Of a stretch of DNA of 64,000 nt, positions 42,736 to 54,173 are shown in pieces. The DNA lies in assembly GCF_004368965.1 (NCBI RefSeq), contig NZ_SORO01000001.1, positions 186,001-250,000 on the forward strand. The letters run 5' to 3'. The position numbers were made by a program, and so were the translations under genes. The stretch is from Leptospira meyeri. GTDB taxonomy: Bacteria > Spirochaetota > Leptospiria > Leptospirales > Leptospiraceae. A model generated the notes under the pieces. The model was not told the origin of the DNA, ran no database searches, and saw nothing but the letters and a program-made list of their open reading frames with translations. The number at the start of each line of letters is the position of its first letter. The first letter of the stretch is position 1.

Positions 42736-44747
42736 CGAGCCAGTTGCATCTGTAATTTTTCGGCAATCAAATCAAAATCCTCATTTTGGATAACTGTTCG
42801 GTAGGCTGCCGTGACAATGGGATGTCTTTTTTCATCTAATTGGATAAGGTTTGGTAAAACTTTGAGTCCATAAAATCCATTTGTGATTTTTTCAGGTCTT
42901 GTTCCATATGCTAGGTCGTATCCATACTTTCTGTCTCTTGTGTCAGATCCAAAACAAGCCAACATAAAATCTGTCATACCGGATAGGCCATTGAATGTAG
43001 TTGGATCGCCTCCCAGTAATACCCCAATTGAAACCATTTCGTTGAAAAAACGATTGCTTAAGTGAAACAATGTATTATCCACATTGCCACCTAACTCTCG
43101 TTTGAAATATCCTTCCACAAGCCCCATGGCAAGAGCATAAACAGTTTTTAAAGCCCCACCGAGTTGGACACCTTTGGTGTCCCTGGAATTTATGGCGGTC
43201 CTTGTAAAAACATAATTGTTTGTTAAAAGATCTTTGAGTTTTGGAATGAGTGAGTCTTCAAATGCAGATATTTCAAATCCAGATATTTTTCTCTCCATGA
43301 TTTGGTCTGGGTAACAAGCCCCTGAAACAACTGCTAATCGGTCTCTTTCAATCAGTAACAATTCATGTAAATCTTCAAGAATTAGTCCTTTTTTTGAACC
43401 GGTAAAGCCTTTGATGACGTTGACCATTGGTGATTTATTTTTTTGCAAATGGCTTCTGATTTTTGAATAAATATTATCAAATTCCCAAGGATTTGTACCT
43501 TGGATGAAGAGAGTGGCTGACTCCAGTACTTCTGGTTTATCCGAGAATTCAATGTTTGGTGGTAGTTTGTAAATAGGATAATGGATTATATCTCGTTTTT
43601 CTTCATTACTCTGTTTCACCATTTCTGAATCGGGACTGTAGATAGTCACTTTTACGTTTTTATTTGCCATCACACATGCAAAAGCAACAGACATATTGGA
43701 AGATCCAATGATGACCACATGTTCATCCGGTTTTTTAGGAAGTGAAATTAGTTGGTTGGTTTCTCTGACATCACCTTTATAAAGATTACGATAGGTTCCG
43801 TGTTTGTGTTTGTTTAAGTTGCTACCGACAAGAAGTGCTAAGTTATCGATGATAAACTGTTTTTTATCGCCTGTTCCTGGAAAAGAAATTTGTTCTATAT
43901 GAGATGGAAAAGATTCCATTTCTTTTTTTGTAAGTTCTCCAACAAGCACTGGTTTGCCGATAACAAGTTTTCCAACTGCTTGGTTAAAAAGTAAACCCTC
44001 TATTGGGAGAATTTTTTCCGTACCTTCTAGAGAGATCGGAAGAATTACCTTGTTTGCAACATAATGGTACACTGTGTCCACAAATGGCATAAGTCTTCCA
44101 TCGCGAGACCTTGTTCCTTCTGGAAAAATAGAAATAACCTTTCCATCTGATTGTAATTTTTGAGAATTCCGGAATGCTCGCATATTGATTTTAGTCATCA
44201 CATCGGAAAGAGAAGGGTTGTCGGCCATATCCTTTTTGGAGCAAACAAGAAGCGTCCCAAACATATAAAGACCCAGGCGGGTGAAGTCTGGTTCGAAAGC
44301 AAGTCTCCCTGCGATAAAGACAAGTGACTCTGCAATTTTTCTTCCTTCTGGTCCTGAATTGTAAAGCAGAGTAAAAATTGCCGGTGCATCCAAATGACTT
44401 AAATGGTTGGAGATTAAGGTGACAGGATATTTGCCAATGACCCCATCCAAAAGTTTCAGGTTTTCTGTTCCTTCCACCTTGAATTTATTCATGATGGGAT
44501 CGAGAAATTTTAACATGAAGTCGCGAGGTTCAGGACGAATGTCCGTGAAAACTCCAATCTCTTCCAATCGTTCTGGTTCTTGGAAGATATCCATGACCTT
44601 TGGTTTTGGTGTACTTTGTGAGAGAATTAAAAACTCTTCTAAAATGGACTTTGCTTCAGACTCGGTGAGACCTGATTTTACAAATAGGTGGATGTTCTCA
44701 AAAAATTCTTTATGCCAGCGTCCCAAAGTGGCTTCTTTTTCTGTCAT
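42732..44747 (-). CDS. Fused 1-acylglycerol-3-phosphate acyltransferase / glycerol-3-phosphate dehydrogenase
   Basis: 671 residues carrying two lipid-synthesis modules. Residues about 90-300 are PlsC-like: NHLSHLD (H-x4-D) near 112 and FPEGTRSRDGRL near 208. From about 340 a GpsA-like part follows: VIKGFTGSKKG, GGALKTVYALAMGLVEG with the catalytic Lys, and GLSGMTDFMLACFGSDTRDR. GpsA makes sn-glycerol-3-phosphate and PlsC acylates lysophosphatidate, so the fusion joins steps around phosphatidic acid formation. The dinucleotide-binding start reads VVIIGSSNMSVAFA in place of GxGxxG/A, so NAD(P) binding may be weakened. It is convergent with the kinase gene, overlapping by four bases. Confidence 0.84.
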   Translation of the reverse strand: MTEKEATLGRWHKEFFENIHLFVKSGLTESEAKSILEEFLILSQSTPKPKVMDIFQEPERLEEIGVFTDIRPEPRDFMLKFLDPIMNKFKVEGTENLKLLDGVIGKYPVTLISNHLSHLDAPAIFTLLYNSGPEGRKIAESLVFIAGRLAFEPDFTRLGLYMFGTLLVCSKKDMADNPSLSDVMTKINMRAFRNSQKLQSDGKVISIFPEGTRSRDGRLMPFVDTVYHYVANKVILPISLEGTEKILPIEGLLFNQAVGKLVIGKPVLVGELTKKEMESFPSHIEQISFPGTGDKKQFIIDNLALLVGSNLNKHKHGTYRNLYKGDVRETNQLISLPKKPDEHVVIIGSSNMSVAFACVMANKNVKVTIYSPDSEMVKQSNEEKRDIIHYPIYKLPPNIEFSDKPEVLESATLFIQGTNPWEFDNIYSKIRSHLQKNKSPMVNVIKGFTGSKKGLILEDLHELLLIERDRLAVVSGACYPDQIMERKISGFEISAFEDSLIPKLKDLLTNNYVFTRTAINSRDTKGVQLGGALKTVYALAMGLVEGYFKRELGGNVDNTLFHLSNRFFNEMVSIGVLLGGDPTTFNGLSGMTDFMLACFGSDTRDRKYGYDLAYGTRPEKITNGFYGLKVLPNLIQLDEKRHPIVTAAYRTVIQNEDFDLIAEKLQMQLAR

Positions 44748-44869
44748 GTATGCCTCTAAACCGACATTAAATTACTGAAAACTTTCGATTTGTCTATTCG
44801 ATTTTTACAATTGATTGCGTAAATCCTGGATTTCTCTAAACTGACTTCTTGGGTGATCGAGATCCCGGT

Positions 44870-47177
<2,308 letters not shown>

Positions 47178-47215
47178 AAAAAACGGGAGCTCTCAATCTT
47201 TTTTTCAAGTAGTTG

Positions 47216-47243
47216 TTGACCGAGAAAGGTGGTTCGATATTCT
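47216..47243 (+). promoter_or_regulatory. Promoter for tRNA-Lys and tRNA-Glu
   Basis: TTGACC (47216-47221) and TATTCT (47238-47243) with a 16-base spacer lie just upstream of tRNA-Lys. Transcription would start about 5-7 bases before the mature tRNA 5' end, a layout common for stable RNA promoters. Confidence 0.58.
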
Positions 47244-47254
47244 TGGCTACAGAA

Positions 47255-47330
<76 letters not shown>

Positions 47331-47368
47331 AAGAGAGTTTTAATAATTCTTAAACACGTTCTGAAAAC

Positions 47369-47443
47369 GGTGCCATCGTCTAATGGTTAGGACACAAGGT
47401 TTTCATCCTTGCAATCGGGGTTCAATTCCCCGTGGCACTACCA
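47369..47443 (+). tRNA. tRNA-Glu (anticodon TTC)
   Basis: Acceptor GGTGCCA pairs with TGGCACT (first pair G-T), anticodon loop TTTTCAT between CAAGG and CCTTG gives TTC, and the T arm is CGGGG-TTCAATT-CCCCG. CCA is encoded at 47441-47443. Its 3' end overlaps, on the other strand, the end of the TIGR02757-type gene. Confidence 0.95.
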
Positions 47444-48306
47444 AATACCAAACAAACATCCTTTAAATAACAAACTTCACAAATATCTTCCTTATATTTC
47501 GCAGTGCATTTCTCAATAATTCCCACTCTGGTGAGATAAAAGTCGTATAACAAAGGATCAGCGGGATTTAACTTTTTAAAGAATTCTTTAATCAGATATG
47601 CTTCTTTAACTCCAAAACTTTTCCGGTTTGTAATTCCTAAAATTTGAATTAATTTTTGGATATGAACATCCAAGGGGAATGGGATCTGGTTTGGTTGTAT
47701 CCTTTTGTAAATACCAAAATCAGGATAGGAATTCCTTACCATCCAACGTAAAAAAAGGGATAAACGTTTTTTGGGAGATTTGGCTTCGGGTTTTCCGATG
47801 AGAAATTGTAACCCATAAGAAAGATTTTTTTTTCCCGTTGTTTTTTTCAGTTCCTCCTCCCAAAAACTTTGGAACCTTGGGATGGACTTTGTTTCCTCAA
47901 ATACTTCGTTTGTATCTAGAAAAATTGATTCTAAGAGAGGGGATGTTCTTTCCTTCTCTGCGACTACCCTTGCTAAAGTTTGAAAGAAGATTTGGTTGTC
48001 TTTTTTTGTTTGGAATCGATAAACCTTTAAGTCAGAGAGAAAGGTTTGAAACTTTGAATCCTGATCTAAGAAGGTTTGGTAGGGAGAGTTTCCTAGGTTA
48101 ATAAAGATTGGTTTTAGAAAACCTTGGATACTTTTTACGTTTCCATAGGCATACAAACAGGAAATCAAAGAAACCACTTCTATATCAAGTGGGTCTTCAT
48201 ACTGTTTCGGAAAACAAATAGGATCTGTTTCTAAATAACTTAGATTTTGGTATTTCTTTCTTAGATCTTCTAACTTATTGTGGAGTAGGTATAAATCAAT
48301 CTGCAT
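47422..48306 (-). CDS. TIGR02757/DUF2400-type protein with HhH-GPD and Fe-S-like features
   Basis: 294 residues. KRLSLFLRWMVRNSYPDFG is the hallmark of this poorly characterised family. PFPLDVHIQKLIQILGI resembles the catalytic-Asp segment of endonuclease III (VDTHxxRxxNRLG). The C-terminus has Cys-x8-Cys-x2-Cys-x5-Cys (CTAKYKEDICEVCYLKDVC), close to the 4Fe-4S loop of endonuclease III. A role in DNA base repair is an inference. Its last seven codons and stop run antisense through the 3' part of tRNA-Glu. It overlaps the upstream HMG-CoA lyase gene by 11 bases. Confidence 0.77.
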   Translation of the reverse strand: MQIDLYLLHNKLEDLRKKYQNLSYLETDPICFPKQYEDPLDIEVVSLISCLYAYGNVKSIQGFLKPIFINLGNSPYQTFLDQDSKFQTFLSDLKVYRFQTKKDNQIFFQTLARVVAEKERTSPLLESIFLDTNEVFEETKSIPRFQSFWEEELKKTTGKKNLSYGLQFLIGKPEAKSPKKRLSLFLRWMVRNSYPDFGIYKRIQPNQIPFPLDVHIQKLIQILGITNRKSFGVKEAYLIKEFFKKLNPADPLLYDFYLTRVGIIEKCTAKYKEDICEVCYLKDVCLVFGSATGN

Positions 48307-49195
48307 TCTTCATGGCAATGTAAGTTCTTGAAGTCAGTGTTCTTCCGATTTTTTCTTCCATAAACCGACTTGCTGAAACCAGAGAATCCAATTGGATTCC
48401 TGTATCATACCCTTCCCTATGTAAAAAATAAACTAAGTCCTCGGTGGCAACATTACCCGCAGCTCCTTTGGCATAAGGGCAACCGCCAAGGCCACCTGCA
48501 GAACTATCAAAACTACGAAGTCCCATTAAGAGTGCTTGTTTGGTGTTTGCAATGGCCATTCCAAAGGTGTCATGGAAATGACCAGCTAGTAGATTCTTGG
48601 GGATTTTTTTTAAAAGTACTTCCAAAAGAGATTCTACTTCCGAAGGAACCGCAACTCCAATAGTTTCCCCGAGTGAAATTTCATACACTCCGGCATCAAG
48701 CAGTCGTTCAGCGACCTCTAAAGTTTTTTCGGGTTTTATTTTCCCTTCATAAGGGCATGCGATGACAGTAGAGATGTATCCTCTGACTTTGATTCCATCG
48801 GATTTTGCCTGGGAAAAAATGGGTTTAAAAAAATCCAAACTCTCTTGGATTGTCATGTTGATATTTTTTTTGGTAAAGGTTTCCGAGGTTGCTGTAAAAA
48901 CTGCCACCTCGGAAAAACCTGCTTCCTTTGCACCTTCATACCCTTTGGCGTTGGGGGTGAGAGAAGAAAACTGCACTTGGGTTTGGTATTTGGGAAGGAT
49001 GAGTTTTGAGAGTTCTAATGCATCTCCCATCTGTGGGATTCGATCTTTGCGGACGAAGGAAGTGAGTTCTATATGTTTGAATCCGCTTTCTACTAGACGT
49101 GATACGAATTCAAATTTATCCTGAGTGGAAAGAATGGTTTTTTCGTTTTGCAGTCCATCTCTTGGACCTACTTCTGTGATCTTAATTTGTTCCAA
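48296..49195 (-). CDS. Hydroxymethylglutaryl-CoA lyase family enzyme
   Basis: About 299 residues. ITEVGPRDGLQNEK opens the TIM barrel, ELTSFVRKDRIPQMGDA follows, and the active-site loop GGLGGCPYAKGAAGNVATED with its Cys is diagnostic for HMG-CoA lyase. It cleaves HMG-CoA to acetyl-CoA and acetoacetate, as in leucine breakdown. The TTG at 49195 has AAGGAG at a workable distance; the longer reading from TTG 49219 has no such site. No other leucine-degradation gene is next to it. Confidence 0.87.
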   Translation of the reverse strand: MEQIKITEVGPRDGLQNEKTILSTQDKFEFVSRLVESGFKHIELTSFVRKDRIPQMGDALELSKLILPKYQTQVQFSSLTPNAKGYEGAKEAGFSEVAVFTATSETFTKKNINMTIQESLDFFKPIFSQAKSDGIKVRGYISTVIACPYEGKIKPEKTLEVAERLLDAGVYEISLGETIGVAVPSEVESLLEVLLKKIPKNLLAGHFHDTFGMAIANTKQALLMGLRSFDSSAGGLGGCPYAKGAAGNVATEDLVYFLHREGYDTGIQLDSLVSASRFMEEKIGRTLTSRTYIAMKNAD

Positions 49196-49266
49196 TTCTC
49201 CATTCTCCTTCTCTTTCAACTTTATGTTAAAAATAAGAAACGCAATGATTTTATGGACTGAATCTT

Positions 49267-50055
49267 ATGTTTACGCTTAAAAATATTTCGGTGCGTGTTG
49301 GTGGTCGCACACTTTTACAGAATATCAATTTAGTAGCAAATCCAAAACTGATTACCGGCCTGATCGGAAAATCTGGATCTGGAAAATCGACTTTGTTTCG
49401 GTTGGCATTGGGACTCCTAGACAAAGCTGCTGGATACGAGTGGAGTGGATCGCTTTTTTGGAAAGAAGAGAAATTACCGCAAAGGCAAAATCCAAAACTC
49501 CAGCCAGTTTTCCAAGATCCACATGGAAGTTTTTCCCATATAGGTACGATGAGAGAACTGTTACTCGAGCCAATTCGAATCAAAAAAGGATTTTTTTTAT
49601 CGGAGGAGACAAAAAAAAATGAATGGGTTCGAATTGAAACATTTTGTAACCGATTTGATTTGCCAAAGGAATTATTGAATAGAACAAAGCAAGAGTTAAG
49701 TGGAGGTCAATTACAGCGATTTGCAATCTTAAGAGCCTTACTTACATCTCCAGAATATTTACTTTTGGATGAACCAGTCACCGCTCTTGATGTTCTAGTC
49801 CAAAAAAAAATTGCAGAAGAACTAAAACAAATCAACCAAACTGAAAATTTGGGTATGTTTATTGTTTCTCATGATTTAGGATTTTTATCATATATGTGTG
49901 ATCAAATTTTTGTTTTGGATGGTGGTGAAATTGTAGAATTTGGCCCAACGAATGCAATCCTTTCGAACCCAAAATCTAAGTTGTTACAAACTTTAAAAGA
50001 AGCAAGGAATCATTCATTGGGGGGAGCCGTTTCTTCTTCTGAATCATCCAATTGA
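49267..50055 (+). CDS. ABC transporter ATP-binding protein, oligopeptide/nickel (DppF) type
   Basis: 262 residues. Walker A is GKSGSGKST, the Q loop is FQDPHGSFSH, the signature is LSGGQLQRFAILRAL and Walker B is YLLLDEP; the H-loop His is in IVSHDLG. The closest pattern is the DppF/OppF/NikE branch. No permease, binding protein or partner ATPase is nearby, so it is an orphan here. It is convergent with the TPR gene, the two coding sequences overlapping by 46 bases at their 3' ends. Confidence 0.85.
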   Translation: MFTLKNISVRVGGRTLLQNINLVANPKLITGLIGKSGSGKSTLFRLALGLLDKAAGYEWSGSLFWKEEKLPQRQNPKLQPVFQDPHGSFSHIGTMRELLLEPIRIKKGFFLSEETKKNEWVRIETFCNRFDLPKELLNRTKQELSGGQLQRFAILRALLTSPEYLLLDEPVTALDVLVQKKIAEELKQINQTENLGMFIVSHDLGFLSYMCDQIFVLDGGEIVEFGPTNAILSNPKSKLLQTLKEARNHSLGGAVSSSESSN

Positions 50056-51026
50056 GTTCGTTTTGCTTCGGCGAATTTTTTCGCAATGTCACGTCTTCTT
50101 GCGATCACTTTGGATGAGACTGTGGCAAAAAAAGGATCATTTGTAAACGTGAGCATCTTTGTATATTCTTCTTCAGCGGTTTCATAATCGGTGACTTTGG
50201 AAGCTGTTTCTGCAAAATAATAATGAAATTTTTTATCGTAAGGCTTTGGTTTTCCTTCCGCGGTGGTGAGAGTAGTACGATTAAAAATTTTATAAGCGAT
50301 ATGAAAGTTTCCTTTTTCCATTTCTAGTCTTGCAAATCCTAATTTCACATTAGGACTTTCTTCCTCGATCTTCAAAGCTTTGTTCAAATAGAGGAGGGCT
50401 CTGTTTTTTAAACCTGTCGCCAAATAATGGTCAGCCAGTCGAATTAATGCTTCGGTATCATAGGGGTTTTTTTCTACCGCAAGTTTGTAATTCATGATCG
50501 CATAATATACTTGGCGCGTGATTTCTGAAAGGATGGCGATGTGGAGATAAGTTTTAAAATAATTTGGCATTTCTGCTTTGGCATATTCAAATTCAACGAG
50601 AGCTTTTTCATATTTCATTTCAAGTGAATACAAACGTCCTAAGTTGTACCGGAAGGGAAAAAATTGGGGATCAAAACGTATGCCAGCTTCTAAACGTTTG
50701 ATCACTTCTAGACGAACATTTGGTTTCCCAGAAAATAAAATTTCAAGAGTATCATTATTCCATTTTCCTGAATTGGTGATGGTTTCTGATTCGTAGGTAA
50801 AACTTCCATTGGATTTGGGGGGTTCGCCTTGGAACAGTTTTCCTCTGGCGAGGATAAAGTCGTCTTTGTGATAAATAAAAGATCCATTGGGGAAATCAGA
50901 AGTATCAAATTCCTGATCTTTGCCCCAGAGGATTTCTGGGTATTCCACGTTTCCAATTATTTTTTGTCCCCAAATGAAGGTGGGGAATAAAAACAGAAGT
51001 GCGAGACTAAAGCTACGGAAGAACAT
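50010..51026 (-). CDS. Exported TPR-repeat protein of unknown function
   Basis: 338 residues from ATG 51026; the longer frame from TTG 51059 would run into the divergent ccmA start. An N-terminal hydrophobic stretch (MFFRSFSLALLFLFPTFIWG) is a signal peptide, so it is periplasmic or surface-linked. After a beta-rich segment, at least four TPR helix pairs follow, e.g. FRYNLGRLYSLEMKYEKAL and ALIRLADHYLATGLKNRALL. I recognise no catalytic motif. It is back to back with ccmA, eight bases apart, and could help cytochrome or envelope assembly, but that rests only on position. Confidence 0.76.
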   Translation of the reverse strand: MFFRSFSLALLFLFPTFIWGQKIIGNVEYPEILWGKDQEFDTSDFPNGSFIYHKDDFILARGKLFQGEPPKSNGSFTYESETITNSGKWNNDTLEILFSGKPNVRLEVIKRLEAGIRFDPQFFPFRYNLGRLYSLEMKYEKALVEFEYAKAEMPNYFKTYLHIAILSEITRQVYYAIMNYKLAVEKNPYDTEALIRLADHYLATGLKNRALLYLNKALKIEEESPNVKLGFARLEMEKGNFHIAYKIFNRTTLTTAEGKPKPYDKKFHYYFAETASKVTDYETAEEEYTKMLTFTNDPFFATVSSKVIARRRDIAKKFAEAKRTQLDDSEEETAPPNE

Positions 51027-51034
51027 GGTGTAGA

Positions 51035-51655
51035 ATGAACCAAACCCTTTTGGAAACAAAAGCGCTTACTATAACTGTCGGCGAAAAGGTCTTACTGAAA
51101 GAGATTTATCTTTCTTTTTTTGAGACGGGCCTTGTGGCAGTGCTCGGCGAAAATGGAGCTGGGAAGTCCACACTTCTCAAAGAAATTTACCACCATTCAC
51201 AGTTATCTCCCAAGTGGACTTGGAACCAAGGCAAAAAAAAAATGAGTTATCTTGGTCATGAGTTGGGTTTTTACTCCTCCTTAAGTTTAGAAGAGAATCT
51301 GGAATATTTTGCTCAGTTAGATGGACGTCCTTTGGATCAAACAAAGAAGAACCATCTTCTAGAATCCTTCCGGTTACAGAAACGGATTTGGGATCCCATT
51401 CACACCTTTTCGCGTGGAATGAAACAAAAGGCTGCCATCCTTCGTGTATTACTTTCTTCAGCAGAGGTAATTTTGTTTGATGAACCTTATACCGGGTTAG
51501 ATGCTGATTCCTCAAAAATTCTCAGTGATCTTCTCAATGAAGAATCCAAATCAAAATTAATTTTGGCAGTCCTCCATTCAATTCCCGGCGAATTAAAATG
51601 TACATCCCAATTACAAATTGAGAAGGGGGGAGCTTTTGTTACTCACCTTACTTAA
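51035..51655 (+). CDS. ccmA: Haem exporter ATP-binding protein CcmA-like
   Basis: 206 residues: Walker A GENGAGKST, signature FSRGMKQKAAILRVLL, Walker B VILFDEPYTGLD. The following genes look like ccmB and ccmC, which fixes the identity as the ATPase of the cytochrome c maturation (System I) haem-handling complex. Its end overlaps the start of ccmB, implying coupled translation. Confidence 0.85.
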   Translation: MNQTLLETKALTITVGEKVLLKEIYLSFFETGLVAVLGENGAGKSTLLKEIYHHSQLSPKWTWNQGKKKMSYLGHELGFYSSLSLEENLEYFAQLDGRPLDQTKKNHLLESFRLQKRIWDPIHTFSRGMKQKAAILRVLLSSAEVILFDEPYTGLDADSSKILSDLLNEESKSKLILAVLHSIPGELKCTSQLQIEKGGAFVTHLT

Positions 51656-52292
51656 AAAAGAATTTTATCTGATTGGTCGGTCTCTTGGTGGGATACTTTC
51701 CCTTTTTACTTTGAGTGTTTCAGTGGTTTTTATTTTTTATACTTCGATCGAAGTCAATGAGATGTTATCAGAAAGAAGTGTAAGAGGGATCAAATGGGCC
51801 ATTATTTTTATTCTTAACTTTGTGATTGTTAGCCAAAGTCTTTGGGAAGAACGAGAATCAATGGGTTGGGAGGCAAGTCTCTCATTTGTGAGTCCCATTT
51901 CCCTTTATTTGGCCAAGTCGTTTGCAATTTGGTTTTGTACCATCCTTGTGAACGGAGCTCTTGTTCTTGTTCTTTCTGTTTTTTTTCAAAATATGAGTAT
52001 GGATCGGTATTTTGGAGAATGGCTTTTTGCAAACCTTGGCAGTGGGTCTCTCGTTTTTCTTGGAGTTTCTCTTGGGCTTATTGCTTTTGAAAGTCGTTTG
52101 AAAGAAATTATCATCCCCTTATTACAACTGCCATTTTCCATTCCCCTTTTTCTTTTTGGGTTAGAAGCGGAACATCGGTATTGGTTGGAACCAGGGTTTT
52201 ACCTACCTTCCGTGGGCCTTCTCTTGTTTTTTATGATTTTTTACGCAACCCTAGGTTCAGTGATGATTGAGATTCTAAGGAATGAGCACTGA
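51636..52292 (+). CDS. ccmB: Haem exporter membrane protein CcmB-like
   Basis: About 218 residues with six hydrophobic segments. The TTG at 51636 is preceded by AGGGGGGAG at a good distance; an in-frame TTG at 51618 is an alternative. NFVIVSQSLWEERESMGWE and SPISLYLAKSFAIW fit CcmB. It overlaps ccmA and is followed by ccmC after about 50 bases. Sequence alone is weakly conserved, so context carries much of the call. Confidence 0.78.
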   Translation: MLLTLLKKEFYLIGRSLGGILSLFTLSVSVVFIFYTSIEVNEMLSERSVRGIKWAIIFILNFVIVSQSLWEERESMGWEASLSFVSPISLYLAKSFAIWFCTILVNGALVLVLSVFFQNMSMDRYFGEWLFANLGSGSLVFLGVSLGLIAFESRLKEIIIPLLQLPFSIPLFLFGLEAEHRYWLEPGFYLPSVGLLLFFMIFYATLGSVMIEILRNEH

Positions 52293-52343
52293 GACCTTGT
52301 TTTCTCCTAGAATTTCTTTCTATCTTTGAAAATTTGGAATAAA

Positions 52344-53042
52344 ATGGAACGTAAGATTCGGATATTCCACCCTGGTTTCGACATCGGTTTTTATCTCGTT
52401 GTGTGCACCACACTTGTCTTTGCCGTTATCTTTTCGTTAGTGTATCCTAATGTCATTTTGGAACAAGGATTAAGTCACAGGATATTTTATTTACACGTAC
52501 CGGTCGCCTGGGTCGCGTTATATGGCCCCATCCTTTCCTTTGTTTTTTCATTAGTTTTTCTTTTTACCAGAAATTTGCTTTGGGATAGGCTTGCTTTTAC
52601 CGCAAATCAACTTTCCTTTTTATTTGCGGTTGGAGTTTTGTTTTCTGGCCCCATTTGGGCCTATAGTGCATGGGGTGTTCCTTGGGACAAAACGGATGCT
52701 AGGTTGCAATCTTTCTTTATTCTTTGTATTTCTTTGGTAAGTTATTTTATTTTTCGGTATTTAGTTCCTGCTAAATCGAAAAAAGCCATTCTTTCGGCTT
52801 ATCTTTCCGTCCTTTGTGCCGTCAGTGCTGTCCTTACTTGGGGAGCCATTCGGTGGATTGAAAATCCAGGAAACCATCCCGGTAGTGTTCTGGGAAAGGG
52901 AGGGATGGATTCTGACATGAAACAAAGTATGTGGCTTGGGGTAATTGCCTTCCACTTTCTCTTTCTTTTCCTTTTTCTTGTTTCCAACCGTAGTGAAAAA
53001 ATCCAAGATATTAGATCCAAGCTGAAATCGGAACTGGATTAA
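52344..53042 (+). CDS. ccmC: Cytochrome c maturation haem-handling protein CcmC-like
   Basis: About 232 residues from ATG 52344 with six membrane helices. The periplasmic tryptophan-rich loop [14 protein letters not shown] matches the WGxxWxxDARL core of CcmC. A haem-ligand His lies in [13 protein letters not shown], and a second in a late helix loop. CcmC loads haem onto CcmE; ccmE and ccmF are not in this window. The next gene, a response-regulator phosphatase, starts 3 bases on. Confidence 0.86.
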   Translation: MERKIRIFHPGFDIGFYLVVCTTLVFAVIFSLVYPNVILEQGLSHRIFYLHVPVAWVALYGPILSFVFSLVFLFTRNLLWDRLAFTANQLSFLFAVGVLFSGPIWAYSAWGVPWDKTDARLQSFFILCISLVSYFIFRYLVPAKSKKAILSAYLSVLCAVSAVLTWGAIRWIENPGNHPGSVLGKGGMDSDMKQSMWLGVIAFHFLFLFLFLVSNRSEKIQDIRSKLKSELD

Positions 53043-53045
53043 AAT

Positions 53046-54173
53046 ATGCCAAAAGAAGAGTCCACTCATACCATACTCATTGTAGATGATGTTCCAGAAA
53101 ACGTGGAACTTTTGAAATACCTTTTGCAACAAGAGGGATTTAAAACATACACTGCCTTTTCTGCAGAAGAGGCACGTTTGGTATTATTAAACACGGCGAT
53201 CGATACACTCTTATTAGATGTGAATATGCCAGTCCAAGATGGATTTTCCTTTTGTCGAGAACTTCGAACGATGGATCAGTTCAAACTCCTTCCAATCCTT
53301 TTTATCACATCGATAGAAAGAGAAGTTGGGTTTCAAGAAGCCATGAAAAATGGTGGTGATGATTTTATTAATAAACCTTTTAACAAAAGGGAACTTGTAG
53401 CAAAAATTCATTCTGTGATTCGTTTGAAGGACTTACAGGACGAGTTATACAGGCAAAAAAGTAAATACGAAAAAGAATTACAAACGGCAAGACGAGTCCA
53501 AGACCAATTGATCCCGGAAAAAAGTTTTATCTGGAACGGAATCAAAGCTCAAACTTTATTCCATCCTTACTTACAAATTGGTGGAGACTTTGTTGATTCA
53601 TGGATCGAAGAAAAAAAACTGCATATTGTCATTGCTGATTGTTCTGGGCATGGACCGAGTGCGGCCCTCATTGGTGCCATGTTCAAAATGCAATTATTTA
53701 ACTTAGTCTCCACAATGGATCTTAGAGAACGAGTGGCACATCTAAGAAAAAATATGGAATTAGTTTTGCCGGAAGATTATGCAATTACTTTTTGTTATGC
53801 GATTCTTGATCAGGATCTAAAACTTTCTTATATCAACGGAGGCCATCCTGCTCCTATTGTTTATATGGATGGTGAAACTAGTTTTTTGAAAGGAATGAGT
53901 CCCATGATTATGGGGATTAATTTTGCTGCCAATGATGAAGTACAATCCGTACAATTAAAAACAGGATCTATGTTTTTTATGTATACCGATGGGGCAAGTG
54001 AAGCAATGAACCCAAAGTCTGAATACATTACAGAAGAAGGAATGAAGGAAATTTTTCATAAGTCAGTCTTGTCGGGTACCGATATTTTGCAGTCGGTCCA
54101 AACTAAAATATTAGAATTTTGTGGTGCTTCCACTCCGAGTGATGATATGGCAATGGTGTGTATACAGTTATGA
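53046..54173 (+). CDS. Response regulator with PP2C-type (RsbU/SpoIIE-like) phosphatase output
   Basis: 375 residues. The receiver domain has acidic Asp14/Asp15, phospho-acceptor Asp58 (LLLDVNMP) and the conserved Lys in NKPF. A coiled coil (RRVQDQLIP) leads to a PPM phosphatase domain with [39 protein letters not shown] and PSDDMAMV. Such proteins dephosphorylate anti-anti-sigma factors after receiver phosphorylation. No partner anti-sigma gene is adjacent. The stop overlaps the purC start (ATGA). Confidence 0.9.
   Translation: MPKEESTHTILIVDDVPENVELLKYLLQQEGFKTYTAFSAEEARLVLLNTAIDTLLLDVNMPVQDGFSFCRELRTMDQFKLLPILFITSIEREVGFQEAMKNGGDDFINKPFNKRELVAKIHSVIRLKDLQDELYRQKSKYEKELQTARRVQDQLIPEKSFIWNGIKAQTLFHPYLQIGGDFVDSWIEEKKLHIVIADCSGHGPSAALIGAMFKMQLFNLVSTMDLRERVAHLRKNMELVLPEDYAITFCYAILDQDLKLSYINGGHPAPIVYMDGETSFLKGMSPMIMGINFAANDEVQSVQLKTGSMFFMYTDGASEAMNPKSEYITEEGMKEIFHKSVLSGTDILQSVQTKILEFCGASTPSDDMAMVCIQL

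Noticed and set aside
47178..47215. Short GAGCTC palindrome and T run after purA as a terminator
   Set aside because: The palindrome has no room for a loop, so a stable hairpin cannot form.
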